DNA of 19,239 nt from Alphaproteobacteria bacterium (GCA_011522945.1 WTHY01000059.1:1-19239); one strand, 5' to 3'. Numbered from the stretch's first letter, positions 7,848 to 15,009 are shown. Notes: a model not told the origin generated them from the letters alone. Numbers and translations: made by a program.

Positions 7848-8677
7848 CTGCCATAAACAGCATCTCGCAGATATTGCGTGAGGGCATCTTTGTCATCGAT
7901 GGCACTTATCATCTCTGGTGTGACAGGCTTGCGCATGATGACTGACACAGGCTTGTACATTTTTTTACAGATTTCCCTAAACATCAAAGAATAGCCAAGT
8001 GTTACGCTGACGCGTCTGGCCATTTGATACAAAGAACTATTTTTGCCTTTAAAGAAAAACGGTAATACTGTGACCCCTTTACGGGTAGCCAGTTTCGCTG
8101 TGAATTTCTTCCATTCAGGGTCTTGGGCCTGTCCAACAACTTTTTTAGCGACTGAAATAGCACCTGATGGGAAAATCACCACAACGCCGCGATTGTCCAG
8201 CATTTTAACAGCGTCTCGTCTGGTTTCGAGATTTGTACGAAGTGCCTCTTCAGTCTCATCAAAATCAATAGGCAGAATCTTGTCCATCACAGCAGGTGCT
8301 TGCCGTAATACACGATGCGTAATGATCTTATAGTCTTGGCGCACCTGCGAGACGAGTGCGCACAAGGTCAGCCCGTCAACAACGCCAAAAGGGTGATTTG
8401 CGATAATAAGGACGGGACCAGTCTCTGGTATCTGGATGTTGCCTTCACTTTCGAGCTGAATTTCAATGCCCAGACGTCCGAGCGCATCTTGCCAAAATAA
8501 TTCAGGGGGCCTCTCATCATCAACATAATCAAGATATAGTTTTTTGATTTTAGGTTGACCTGTAAAGCGCTCTAAAGACCTAATAAACCAATTGGCAAGC
8601 GGCCCCATTTCACCATCTGCAAATGAGAAAATAGGATGCCGTTCTACGGTGGTTGCATGTTGGTCAGGCGATGTCAT
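7808..8677 (-). CDS. PlsC-like lysophospholipid acyltransferase family protein
   Basis: This 289-residue protein resembles glycerolipid or aminolipid acyltransferases. The acyltransferase block I motif reads NHPFGVVDG (N94-G102), so His95 and Asp101 are separated by five residues rather than the classic four. Block III reads FPSGAIS (169-175) instead of FPEGTRS, and LPFFFKGKNS follows, as expected for block IV. There is no obvious signal peptide or clear transmembrane helix. I chose the start at 8677 because an AGGA site lies 6 nt upstream; ATG at 8683 is the alternative (two residues longer) but would place AGGA directly against the start. The likely role is transfer of a fatty acyl chain to a membrane-lipid precursor, possibly in the hemolysin/ornithine-lipid-type branch; the exact acceptor is unknown. 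Its 3' end overlaps the thiamine kinase gene antisense. Confidence 0.82.
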   Translation of the reverse strand: MTSPDQHATTVERHPIFSFADGEMGPLANWFIRSLERFTGQPKIKKLYLDYVDDERPPELFWQDALGRLGIEIQLESEGNIQIPETGPVLIIANHPFGVVDGLTLCALVSQVRQDYKIITHRVLRQAPAVMDKILPIDFDETEEALRTNLETRRDAVKMLDNRGVVVIFPSGAISVAKKVVGQAQDPEWKKFTAKLATRKGVTVLPFFFKGKNSSLYQMARRVSVTLGYSLMFREICKKMYKPVSVIMRKPVTPEMISAIDDKDALTQYLRDAVYGSQPPADFEDDTIA

Positions 8678-8781
8678 GCTCATTCCTGTAAGCCGTCATA
8701 ACTCAAAATCTGAGAGCAGATACATAATCATGCTCTACCCCAAATTTGACCCACTTCTAACTGAAACTTGTGGTTTTGCCA

Positions 8782-8827
8782 ACTATCTATCCTGTCTGCA
8801 GGCAGGCTGTGCCCCAAAATAGATAGT
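8782..8827. terminator. Inverted repeat after the purine permease gene
   Basis: A 9-bp perfect inverted repeat (ACTATCTAT at 8782-8790 and ATAGATAGT at 8819-8827) encloses 28 nt that include a smaller imperfect CCTG/CAGG hairpin. It lies 11 bp past the permease stop codon on the minus strand and upstream of the acyltransferase gene. It lacks a long T-run, so it may be an mRNA 3'-end structure rather than a strong intrinsic terminator. Confidence 0.45.
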
Positions 8828-8837
8828 CCAAACGGCC

Positions 8838-10130
8838 TTATCCCCAGACAGTTAGCATAAGCCAAAGCGCTGCAAAGCCTGTAATTACCCAAACACCAGA
8901 CGTTAGGTCGGATGTTTTCCCAGCTAGCATTTTGCATCCCACATAGCAGAAAAATCCAAAGGCTATGCCAGCTGCAATGGAAAATGTAAGTGGCATCAAA
9001 ATAACTGTCACAAGCACTGGTAAGGCTTGGCTTACATCATCCCAATCAATATCGCGCAGGCCACTCATGAAGCTGCTGGCAACGAAAATCAGCGCTGGTG
9101 CAGTAGCATAGGCTGGTATGGAGGCAAATAGAGGCTCAAAAAATAGGCAGGAAAGGAATAAAACAGCCACTATAACAGCTGTTAGTCCGGTGCGGCCACC
9201 AGCACGCAGGCCGGCGGCACTTTCAAGATATGTTGTCATATTTGATGTGCCGACCGCAGCACCTACTATACTGGCTGAGGTATCTGCCAATGTGGCCTTG
9301 TCCAAACCCTCAACACTGCCATCCGCATTACGCTTGCCAGCGGGGCCTGCGATAGCGGTTAAAGTGCCAGTGGTATCAAAGAAATCAACAAAGAACATAA
9401 CAAATACAACCGACAGAAATGCCGGCGTTAAAATGGCTGAGAAATCCATCTGAAACAGAGCACTGGCTTCTGGCGGCGCAGATATGATCCCGCCAAAACT
9501 ATCTGGTGTTGTACTCCAGCCTAGAATGCTAATTGCCAAAATTGCAATCAGAATGCTACCCTTGATACCACGATGTTCGAGACCGGCCATAAGAATGAGA
9601 CCAATAATCGCTAGCCAAACAGGCGCTGTTGTTAAATCGCCTAGACCAATCAAAGTGTCTGGATTGTCTACAATAATGCCAGCACCGGTAAGACCAATAA
9701 TGGCAAGAAATAATCCAATTCCAGCAGTAATTCCAATTTGAAGTGCTTTTGGAATAGATCGGATTAGCCAGCCTCTAAGACGGCTTGCTGAAAATATAAA
9801 AAATATCACAGATGAGACGAATACAGCTGCAAGTGCTTGTTGCCAGGTAAAGCCATAACCAAAAACCACAACATAGGTGAAGAATGCATTTAGGCCCATG
9901 CCAGGGGCTACAGCAACAGGCCAACCTGCCCAAAGCCCCATAATTAATGTGCCAAAGACCGTAGCGATAATTGTCGCGACGAAGGCAGCCCCAAAATCTA
10001 TGCCAGAATCAGAGAGAATGGCTGGATTGACGGCTACGATGAATGCCATTGTCAAAAATGTGGACAGCCCCGCCTGCATTTCGGTGCGGATTGTTGAGCC
10101 TTGCTCGGAAATTTTAAAGAACTTATCCAT
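8838..10130 (-). CDS. NCS2/AzgA-family purine (guanine/hypoxanthine/adenine) permease
   Basis: This 430-residue inner-membrane protein is a proton-coupled purine base importer of the AzgA/GhxP/PbuG branch. It has about a dozen hydrophobic segments. Family hallmarks are GLSTFLTMAFIVAVNPAIL near the N terminus, VAPGMGLNAFFTY, FFVDFFDTTGTLTAIAG, and NMTTYLESAAGLRAGGRTGL. I set the start at 10130 (MDKFFKISEQGSTIRTEMQAG) because this is the family N terminus; the open frame extends 43 codons further, but those are encoded by repeats in the leader DNA. The ribosome-binding site is weak (AAGAAG). It is divergent from bioY. The leader carries tandem 13-bp repeats that may bear on its regulation. Which purine is carried cannot be decided by eye. 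Confidence 0.93.
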   Translation of the reverse strand: MDKFFKISEQGSTIRTEMQAGLSTFLTMAFIVAVNPAILSDSGIDFGAAFVATIIATVFGTLIMGLWAGWPVAVAPGMGLNAFFTYVVVFGYGFTWQQALAAVFVSSVIFFIFSASRLRGWLIRSIPKALQIGITAGIGLFLAIIGLTGAGIIVDNPDTLIGLGDLTTAPVWLAIIGLILMAGLEHRGIKGSILIAILAISILGWSTTPDSFGGIISAPPEASALFQMDFSAILTPAFLSVVFVMFFVDFFDTTGTLTAIAGPAGKRNADGSVEGLDKATLADTSASIVGAAVGTSNMTTYLESAAGLRAGGRTGLTAVIVAVLFLSCLFFEPLFASIPAYATAPALIFVASSFMSGLRDIDWDDVSQALPVLVTVILMPLTFSIAAGIAFGFFCYVGCKMLAGKTSDLTSGVWVITGFAALWLMLTVWG

Positions 10131-10200
10131 TATCTTCTTGTCTCTACTTTGATATGGTTCGGCCTTATGGGCATCTGACCAACTGAAAAGGGCTAATCCT

Positions 10201-10253
10201 GGATATATATTCCCCGGTATATTTCCCCGGTATATTTCCCTGGTATATCCCCC
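10201..10253. repeat. Tandem ~13-bp repeats (GGTATATTTCCCC) in the purine permease leader
   Basis: Four consecutive units are present: GGATATATATTCCCC (10201-10215), GGTATATTTCCCC (10216-10228), GGTATATTTCCCT (10229-10241) and GGTATATCCCCC (10242-10253). The middle two differ by one base. They start about 70 bp upstream of the permease start codon. If the TATAAT box at 10294-10299 (minus strand) is the promoter, they would be transcribed as part of the leader. The units alternate AT-rich and G/C blocks. Confidence 0.75.
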
Positions 10254-10406
10254 TAGCACATTCCCATAATATATATTCGGGTGAGCTGGCTATATTATAA
10301 TCAGCTATTTATGAAATTCTGACTGTCTGCCTGTATGTTTGTTTGTTACTGTCTATATTGGTACATACAGACATCTATCGTCACATACATACACATGACT
10401 GTCTGC

Positions 10407-10434
10407 TTGCCTTATATTCAGAGCGCCGTATAAT
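10407..10434 (+). promoter_or_regulatory. Likely bioY promoter
   Basis: A perfect TATAAT (10429-10434) is preceded by TTGCCT (10407-10412) with a 16-bp spacer. Transcription would begin near 10441, giving a leader of about 54 nt that opens directly with the CTAGCA/TGCTAG hairpin. Confidence 0.5.
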
Positions 10435-10442
10435 GCCCAAAT

Positions 10443-10458
10443 CTAGCAGAAATGCTAG
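10443..10458 (+). promoter_or_regulatory. GAAA-capped hairpin in the bioY leader
   Basis: A perfect 6-bp stem (CTAGCA, 10443-10448, with TGCTAG, 10453-10458) is closed by a GNRA tetraloop, GAAA. A T-rich run (TTTTTTCTTTTT) follows about 11 nt downstream, just before the AAGGA ribosome-binding site. The hairpin may stabilise the mRNA 5' end or take part in attenuation; neither is shown. Confidence 0.45.
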
Positions 10459-10494
10459 GGGGTAGGAATTTTTTCTTTTTAAGGATGTTTTATA

Positions 10495-11088
10495 ATGTCG
10501 ATCGTGCAAAATCAGCCTTTAGCTCAAAGCTTTGTAAAGAGCAAAACTGGTCAAGATAAATTGAGCCTTTTGGCAATGGCGCTTCTGGTCATTGGGGGAA
10601 GCCTTGCGTTAACAGTTTCAGCGCACGTGAAAATCCCATTTTACCCAGTGCCCGTTACAATGCAGACGATGGTCGTGCTTCTTATTGGTATGAGTTATGG
10701 GCCGCGTTTAGGCGCTCTTACCATTGCAGCCTATTTAGCCCAGGGCGCTATGGGCATGCCCGTTTTTGCTGGTGGTGCTGGCCTTCTATATATGGCAGGG
10801 CCGACAGGCGGGTATCTGGCCGGCTTCTTGGCGGCTGCATTTGTTATGGGCGCTTTGGCCCAGCGCGGTTGGGGCAAAACTGTTATAAGTACAGCTTTGG
10901 CCATGCTAATTGGCACAATTGTGATTTACACATTGGGTGTAGCTTGGCTATCAAACCTTTTTGGTTTTGGTGTCGGCATCAAAGCCGGTTTGCTGCCATT
11001 CTTATATGGTGATGCGCTGAAAATTGTCATTGCAGCTGGCATCATGCCTTATGCATGGAGCCTTGTATCAAAGCTAACAGGTAAATAA
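10495..11088 (+). CDS. bioY: Biotin transporter S component BioY
   Basis: This 197-residue integral membrane protein binds biotin as the substrate-specific component of an ECF-type transporter, or works alone as in some proteobacteria. BioY landmarks are VKIPFYPVPVTMQTMVVLL (about residues 45-63), the GPRLGAL loop, GMPVFAGG, and AGPTGGYLAGF (about 101-111). Six hydrophobic segments fit the family, as does the length. The ATG has an AAGGA site 9 nt upstream. No bioM or bioN energising genes lie next to it, so it either uses shared ECF modules elsewhere or acts solo. A strong terminator follows. Confidence 0.95.
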   Translation: MSIVQNQPLAQSFVKSKTGQDKLSLLAMALLVIGGSLALTVSAHVKIPFYPVPVTMQTMVVLLIGMSYGPRLGALTIAAYLAQGAMGMPVFAGGAGLLYMAGPTGGYLAGFLAAAFVMGALAQRGWGKTVISTALAMLIGTIVIYTLGVAWLSNLFGFGVGIKAGLLPFLYGDALKIVIAAGIMPYAWSLVSKLTGK

Positions 11089-11113
11089 GCTCGGTACATT
11101 TTGAGACAAACCT

Positions 11114-11144
11114 AAAAAGCCTGCCAGTCTGGTGGGCTTTTTTT
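11114..11144. terminator. Bidirectional intrinsic terminator between bioY and the AEC carrier
   Basis: A 13-bp stem (11114-11126 with 11130-11142, including two G-T wobbles) with a 3-nt loop ends in a run of seven T on the plus strand and has five A on its left flank. It can therefore terminate bioY and also the convergent minus-strand AEC gene, whose stop codon (11143-11145) lies inside the T-run. Confidence 0.85.
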
Positions 11145-12093
11145 ATGGGAAAAGTTGAAATAGACCATATAGGATGAGCGGCACTGTAGCTGAAGCTATT
11201 ACCGTCGAGACCAAGATGGCGGCTGCTGTGCGCCCGGTATAGGCACTATAATATTCTGACATGGCATAGACATTTGCAGCAATAGGCAGACACCCAGCCA
11301 AAATGGCAACCTGTATCCATACCGGGTCTGTAACAGAGCCCGTTTCTGGCCATAGCAAAAATAATCCTGCGAGCAGTAAGGGGTGTATTGCTAATTTTGC
11401 TAGGCTGAGAAATAGAATCTCTGGCATATTGGAAGATAATTTTTGTCCTGCTAACGTAATGCCAAGTGCAAATAAGGCAGAGGGGGCTGCAGCACCTGCA
11501 AGCATTTGCATTGTGTTGCCGAGCACTACAGGCAAAGGCAGTCCCAGAACGGACCAAAGGAACCCGCCTATCACGGAAATTAGCAAGGGATTCCGTGTCA
11601 GATTTAGCAATGTTGTGGCAAGGGCCTGCGTCAATTTTACAGACGGGTTCATAGCCGCAAAGCCAGCTGTAAGCGCAACAAGCACTATACTATCAGCAAG
11701 TAGAATAAGTGCTGAGGGGATAGCAGCAGCTTCGCCAAAGGCCAAAATCACCAACGGTACACCAATATAGCCATAATTTGAGTAGGCAGCATTCAAGCCG
11801 AAAATCGCCCGTTCTGTTGTCTTCAGCCTAAACAGGCTGCCACCAATGAGGGCGCTGCCTACAAAGATAATGAATGTGCCAAGCTCATAACGTAAAATGA
11901 AACCGGGATTAAGCATCTGTTCAACAGGTGCTGCTGCCACAGACAAAAATAAGAATGGCGGCAATGCGATATAGAAAGCAAATCTGGCCATCATCCGGCC
12001 TGCCTCAGCTTCTACAAATCCTATGCGGCGACAAAAAGCGCCTAAGCCGATAATGGCAAAAAACGGTAATGTGAGTTGTAAAACATCAAACAT
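11143..12093 (-). CDS. AEC-family transporter (auxin efflux carrier-like permease)
   Basis: This 316-residue inner-membrane protein has about ten hydrophobic segments and belongs to the AEC (bile/arsenite/riboflavin transporter superfamily) carriers, bacterial members of which move malonate, malate or similar organic acids. Conserved features include the N-terminal LPFFAIIGLGAFCRR, AYSNYGYIGVPLV (about residues 103-115; the family's crossing motif around an Asn and Gly-x-x-x-Pro), a second-half SALFALGITLAG segment, and CLPIAANVYAMSEYY near the C terminus. The substrate is not deducible. It is divergent from a second, quite dissimilar AEC gene with a 109-bp gap. No strong ribosome-binding site sits at ideal distance; AAGGGTG lies about 15 nt upstream. 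Confidence 0.9.
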   Translation of the reverse strand: MFDVLQLTLPFFAIIGLGAFCRRIGFVEAEAGRMMARFAFYIALPPFLFLSVAAAPVEQMLNPGFILRYELGTFIIFVGSALIGGSLFRLKTTERAIFGLNAAYSNYGYIGVPLVILAFGEAAAIPSALILLADSIVLVALTAGFAAMNPSVKLTQALATTLLNLTRNPLLISVIGGFLWSVLGLPLPVVLGNTMQMLAGAAAPSALFALGITLAGQKLSSNMPEILFLSLAKLAIHPLLLAGLFLLWPETGSVTDPVWIQVAILAGCLPIAANVYAMSEYYSAYTGRTAAAILVSTVIASATVPLILYGLFQLFP

Positions 12094-12202
12094 TGGTCTG
12101 TTTAGACACCCTTCTGGAGTAAAATCATAGATGCGTAATATTCTGGTTTTTTCCCTTATCTTAGATTAGTCTTACCATCGAAATTTCAATCGGAAAAACT
12201 GA

Positions 12203-13144
12203 ATGTTAACGGGTATCCCAACTATTTTAGCGGTCTTAGCTATTCTTATGCTTGGCTATGGATTGTCTCGCTCATCTCTAACAAATGATGATTTTTGGCG
12301 TGGGGCGTCTCGTGTCGGATATTGGGTGTTTTTTCCGGTCTTGCTATTTAGAACCATCACTTTGATGGATGCACCTGCGCAAACAATTTGGACATTTATC
12401 AACATTCTTGTTGTTGGCCTTATATTGATTTCGATCATTATCTGGGTTTTGTGTAAATGTGCCAATGTGACAAACGCAGCAATGGGATGTGTTTTACAGG
12501 GGGCATTTCGTCATAATGGATTTATTGCGCTTGCTGTGGTTCAGGGTCTGTTTGGTGAGTCAGGACTTATATTGGGTGCGATTGCCATGTCGGTTCTAGT
12601 GGTGCCCTCGAACGTGATGGCAGTGATTGCTATGGCCATTTATCGCCAGGAAGATGCGGCAATTGGGCAACCTATGGGGCGTTATATCTTGAAGGAAATT
12701 GCTAGAAATCCCCTGATTATAGCTATCATATTGGCGTTAGTTATGCGGTTATTTTCTTGGTCCATACCACCAGTTTTAGATGAAGCAACGGCAATGCTTT
12801 CACAATCAGCACTTACCTTCATGCTATTGACGGTAGGCGCTGGCCTACGGTTCCAGTCACTAGCTGGGCGCATAACACCGCTGCTGATTGCAGCAAGCGC
12901 AAAAACAATTATTTTCCCAATACTGCTATTAGGGGGAGGTATGTTTGTCGGCTTGCCAATTGAGGCGCTGGTGGTACTTGCTATTTTCGGCTCAGTGCCA
13001 ACCGCAGCTTCATCTTACACGCTGGCACAAGAAATGCGCGGTGATGCTCCTCTTATGGCAGACATCATTATGCTTCAGACCTTGCTAGCTATTCCAGGTC
13101 TTATCCTGTGGATATGGATTGCAAGCACGCTGGGTACGATTTAA
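12203..13144 (+). CDS. AEC-family transporter (second, divergent paralogue)
   Basis: This 313-residue membrane carrier of the AEC family is only distantly similar to its neighbour. Matching features are the N-terminal ILMLGYGLSR and WVFFPVLLFRTI, GAFRHNGFIALAVVQGLFGE (about residues 98-117), the central EIARNPLIIAIILAL, LTFMLLTVGAGL, and SVPTAASSYTLAQEMRGDAPLMA near residues 265-290, which corresponds to the C-terminal crossing motif. The ATG is preceded by GGAA 8 nt upstream. It is convergent with a small unknown gene with only 22 bp between the stop codons. The substrate is unknown; export or import of a small organic acid is the family expectation. Confidence 0.9.
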   Translation: MLTGIPTILAVLAILMLGYGLSRSSLTNDDFWRGASRVGYWVFFPVLLFRTITLMDAPAQTIWTFINILVVGLILISIIIWVLCKCANVTNAAMGCVLQGAFRHNGFIALAVVQGLFGESGLILGAIAMSVLVVPSNVMAVIAMAIYRQEDAAIGQPMGRYILKEIARNPLIIAIILALVMRLFSWSIPPVLDEATAMLSQSALTFMLLTVGAGLRFQSLAGRITPLLIAASAKTIIFPILLLGGGMFVGLPIEALVVLAIFGSVPTAASSYTLAQEMRGDAPLMADIIMLQTLLAIPGLILWIWIASTLGTI

Positions 13145-13166
13145 AGATGCTGTCTGAAGCGTCAGC

Positions 13167-13457
13167 TTAGCAGGGCACCTCATTATCATTATAGGCGTTT
13201 CCAGTAAGCACCATATCTGCGTTGCTTTCTGATAAGCCGTCTGTTGCATCCATTGCATCAACAATTTCTGCATCGCCACTCTGTTCGATGAGCTCTAGTA
13301 GCTTGTCTTCGGGGCGCTCATCTACACCATGCAGTATTGTGACAGCAACTAAAGCTGCAATCGTGCTGACCTGCACATCGTCTCGTGCTGGTCTGCGCGG
13401 TTCAAAAGGAATGATAGCGGCTTGGATTGTTTTATCACGATCAGAGGTTCGCATCAT
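13167..13457 (-). CDS. Small acidic protein of unknown function
   Basis: I do not recognise this 96-residue protein. It has a basic N terminus with a Pro/Arg patch (PFEPRRPARDD, 17-27), a hydrophobic stretch (VSTIAALVAVTILHGV, 30-45) that could be a helix, and an acidic C-terminal half rich in Asp and Glu (EDKLLELIEQSGDAEIVDAMD), ending in Cys. A GGAGA ribosome-binding site lies just upstream of two adjacent start codons (13457 and 13454); the second has the better spacing. It lies between an AEC carrier (convergent) and the photolyase-like gene (divergent), with 22 bp to the carrier stop codon. The good ribosome-binding site and snug fit support a real gene. I saw no signal peptide or catalytic motif. 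Confidence 0.62.
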   Translation of the reverse strand: MMRTSDRDKTIQAAIIPFEPRRPARDDVQVSTIAALVAVTILHGVDERPEDKLLELIEQSGDAEIVDAMDATDGLSESNADMVLTGNAYNDNEVPC

Positions 13458-13779
13458 ATGTCTCCATCTGCTGTGTGGGAATTGTATGGTGTCTAGATTT
13501 TTGTCTTGGCATGTTTGGGAGGGAAACTTCGGCGCTGAGTTCGCGTGGCGCCCGAAGCGCGGAATCCCCAGAAGTTGTATGCCAAGTCAAATGTTCCATA
13601 CAGTATGTAGTATATGCAGGTTAATGGCCTTTCGTGAAGGGGGTAGGGGAACTTTTCATAAAACTGACAAAAATTTCACTGAATCTTAGATCATAAAGCC
13701 ATCTCGCAACGTAAGATTACTATTTAACGGATACTTACTGGAACCTTGAAAATTGCAGGTTTCACAGGGTGATTTGATC
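13458..13779. other. Divergent intergenic region with a GC-rich hairpin
   Basis: This 322-bp gap lies upstream of the photolyase-like gene and the small acidic gene. It contains a GC-rich stem (CTTCGGCGC, 13527-13535, with GCGCCCGAAG, 13548-13557; one bulged base) flanked by TGGGA and TCCCCA blocks that could extend the structure. It also holds an 11-bp palindrome CATACAGTATG (13597-13607) and a weak promoter-like CTGACA (13664-13669). I found no coding sequence with a good start. Confidence 0.5.
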
Positions 13780-14988
13780 ATGGATATGACACAGCAGGCT
13801 GGGAATATGACAAGGCAGGCAGGGTTGGAGCAGCTGGAGGCATTTTTACCCTATATGGGTAAATCCTATGCTGCGAAACGGAATTATGACTTTGGTGCGG
13901 ATAATCATCATTCAGTATCTCAATTATCTGGGTTCCTGCGTCGTCGGCTTATCACTGAGGTAGAAGTTCTACGTAAGGTGAGTTCAGCGCATAGTTTCTC
14001 AGCCTCACAAAAATTTATACATGAGGTGTTCTGGCGTACCTATTTCAAAGGTTGGCTCGAAATGCGTCCCACAATCTGGATGGAATGGTCTCAATCCAAG
14101 AGGCCTGATGAAACGCATCCGGGATATCAGGCAGCTATTACTGGACAAACCGGTATTGCCTGTTTTGACAGTTGGGTACAGGAATTACGTGAGACAAACT
14201 ATTTGCATAATCATGCACGCATGTGGTTTGCCTCAATTTGGATTTTTACTTTAGGGCTACCCTGGCAGTGGGGTGCACATTTTTTCTATACTCAATTACG
14301 AGATGCAGATCCGGCATCAAACACCTGTAGCTGGCGATGGGTTGCTGGATTGCATACAAAGGGAAAACACTATATCGCCAGAGCTGATAATATTGCTGAT
14401 TTTACGGATGGTCGATTTGCGCCTTATGGAGAGCTTAATGAACAGCCATCTGCCGTAGATGGCCCTGATAATCCAGTTGCCGCATCGATTGATTGGCCTG
14501 ATCCTCTCGAAAATACGCCCTATATTTTATGCGTAACGGCAGAGGATGGTCATCTGGAATCTCTGCCATTAGCCAACGCGCCAGTTGCCATAATGGCTTT
14601 ACCGGCCATAACAGGCGCTTATAAAGGGCAGTCAGACGCAATTATTGCCCTCGATCAAATGGCAATAGATGATGCAGCACGACGGGCCACATCTCATTTT
14701 AACGTGCCCCTTGTAGAGTATGATGGACCTGGAGATGCTGACCTTGCCTATATTGCCTACTGGGTCCTGCAACAAACAGATACATATGGTGTCAAAACCC
14801 TTGCGACAGCTCAGCTGGCAACAGGTATTTGGCGTGATAGATTATCTGTCATGCAAGCGCAGTGGTATGGTAATGGTGTATCTCTTACACAAATTACGCG
14901 ACCTTACGATAGGCTTTGCTGGCCACACGCAAAAAAGGGATTTTTTCCGTTTAAAGAAAAAATCCCACAATTTCTTGCATCACTATAA
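13780..14988 (+). CDS. Photolyase/cryptochrome-like flavoprotein with FAD domain at the N terminus
   Basis: This 402-residue protein carries the FAD-binding fold of DNA photolyases: LSGFLRRRLIT (about 49-59), FIHEVFWRTYFKGWLE (79-94), LHNHARMWFAS (142-152), LPWQWGAHFF (the Trp matches E. coli Trp359) and SNTCSWRWVAG (180-190). Asn181 sits four residues before Trp185, matching the N5-facing Asn378 and Trp382 of E. coli photolyase, so repair activity is plausible. Unusually, no antenna domain precedes the FAD domain. Instead an alpha/beta-like region follows it (about 245-402: YILCVTAEDG, VAIMALPA, a DRL segment, and RPYDRLCWPHAKKGFFPF), suggesting a permuted domain order. I chose ATG 13780 because AGGGTGA lies 7 nt upstream; the frame also extends to a TTG at 13753 with no such site. 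Light-driven pyrimidine-dimer repair is the most likely role; a cryptochrome-like signalling role is the alternative. Confidence 0.85.
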   Translation: MDMTQQAGNMTRQAGLEQLEAFLPYMGKSYAAKRNYDFGADNHHSVSQLSGFLRRRLITEVEVLRKVSSAHSFSASQKFIHEVFWRTYFKGWLEMRPTIWMEWSQSKRPDETHPGYQAAITGQTGIACFDSWVQELRETNYLHNHARMWFASIWIFTLGLPWQWGAHFFYTQLRDADPASNTCSWRWVAGLHTKGKHYIARADNIADFTDGRFAPYGELNEQPSAVDGPDNPVAASIDWPDPLENTPYILCVTAEDGHLESLPLANAPVAIMALPAITGAYKGQSDAIIALDQMAIDDAARRATSHFNVPLVEYDGPGDADLAYIAYWVLQQTDTYGVKTLATAQLATGIWRDRLSVMQAQWYGNGVSLTQITRPYDRLCWPHAKKGFFPFKEKIPQFLASL

Positions 14989-15009
14989 TGTGAGTCGCCT
15001 CTGGCGTGA

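Larger units (their letters stand above)
10131..10494. other. Divergent intergenic region between purine permease and bioY
   Basis: This 364-bp gap has no convincing gene. From left to right it holds the permease leader with tandem repeats (10201-10253), a minus-strand TATAAT (10294-10299) without a good -35 box, and a low-complexity stretch rich in ACTGTCTG and ACATAC words (10320-10412). That stretch contains a direct repeat (GACTGTCTGCCTG / GACTGTCTGCTTG) and an 8-bp inverted repeat (CTGTATGT 10331-10338 / ACATACAG 10363-10370). Then come the bioY promoter and a GAAA-capped hairpin. I looked for a BioR-type site (TTATCTATAA-like) and found no good match. Confidence 0.6.

Noticed and set aside
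10131..10259. N-terminal extension of the purine permease into the repeat region
   Set aside because: Those 43 codons translate the 13-bp tandem repeats and are unlike the family N terminus, which starts at MDKFF.
10320..10412. BioR operator upstream of bioY
   Set aside because: No TTATCTATAA-like palindrome was present; the nearest words differ at several positions.
13664..13692. Promoter-like CTGACA ... TAGATC upstream of the photolyase-like gene
   Set aside because: The -10 match is three of six, no better than chance in AT-rich DNA.
14937..14966. 10-bp inverted repeat GGGATTTTTT / AAAAAATCCC in the 3' end of the photolyase-like gene
   Set aside because: It lies within the coding sequence of the conserved-looking GFFPFKEKIP segment, where FF and K-rich codons produce T- and A-runs by themselves, and it is 20 bp before the stop codon. 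A terminator role is possible but not supported.
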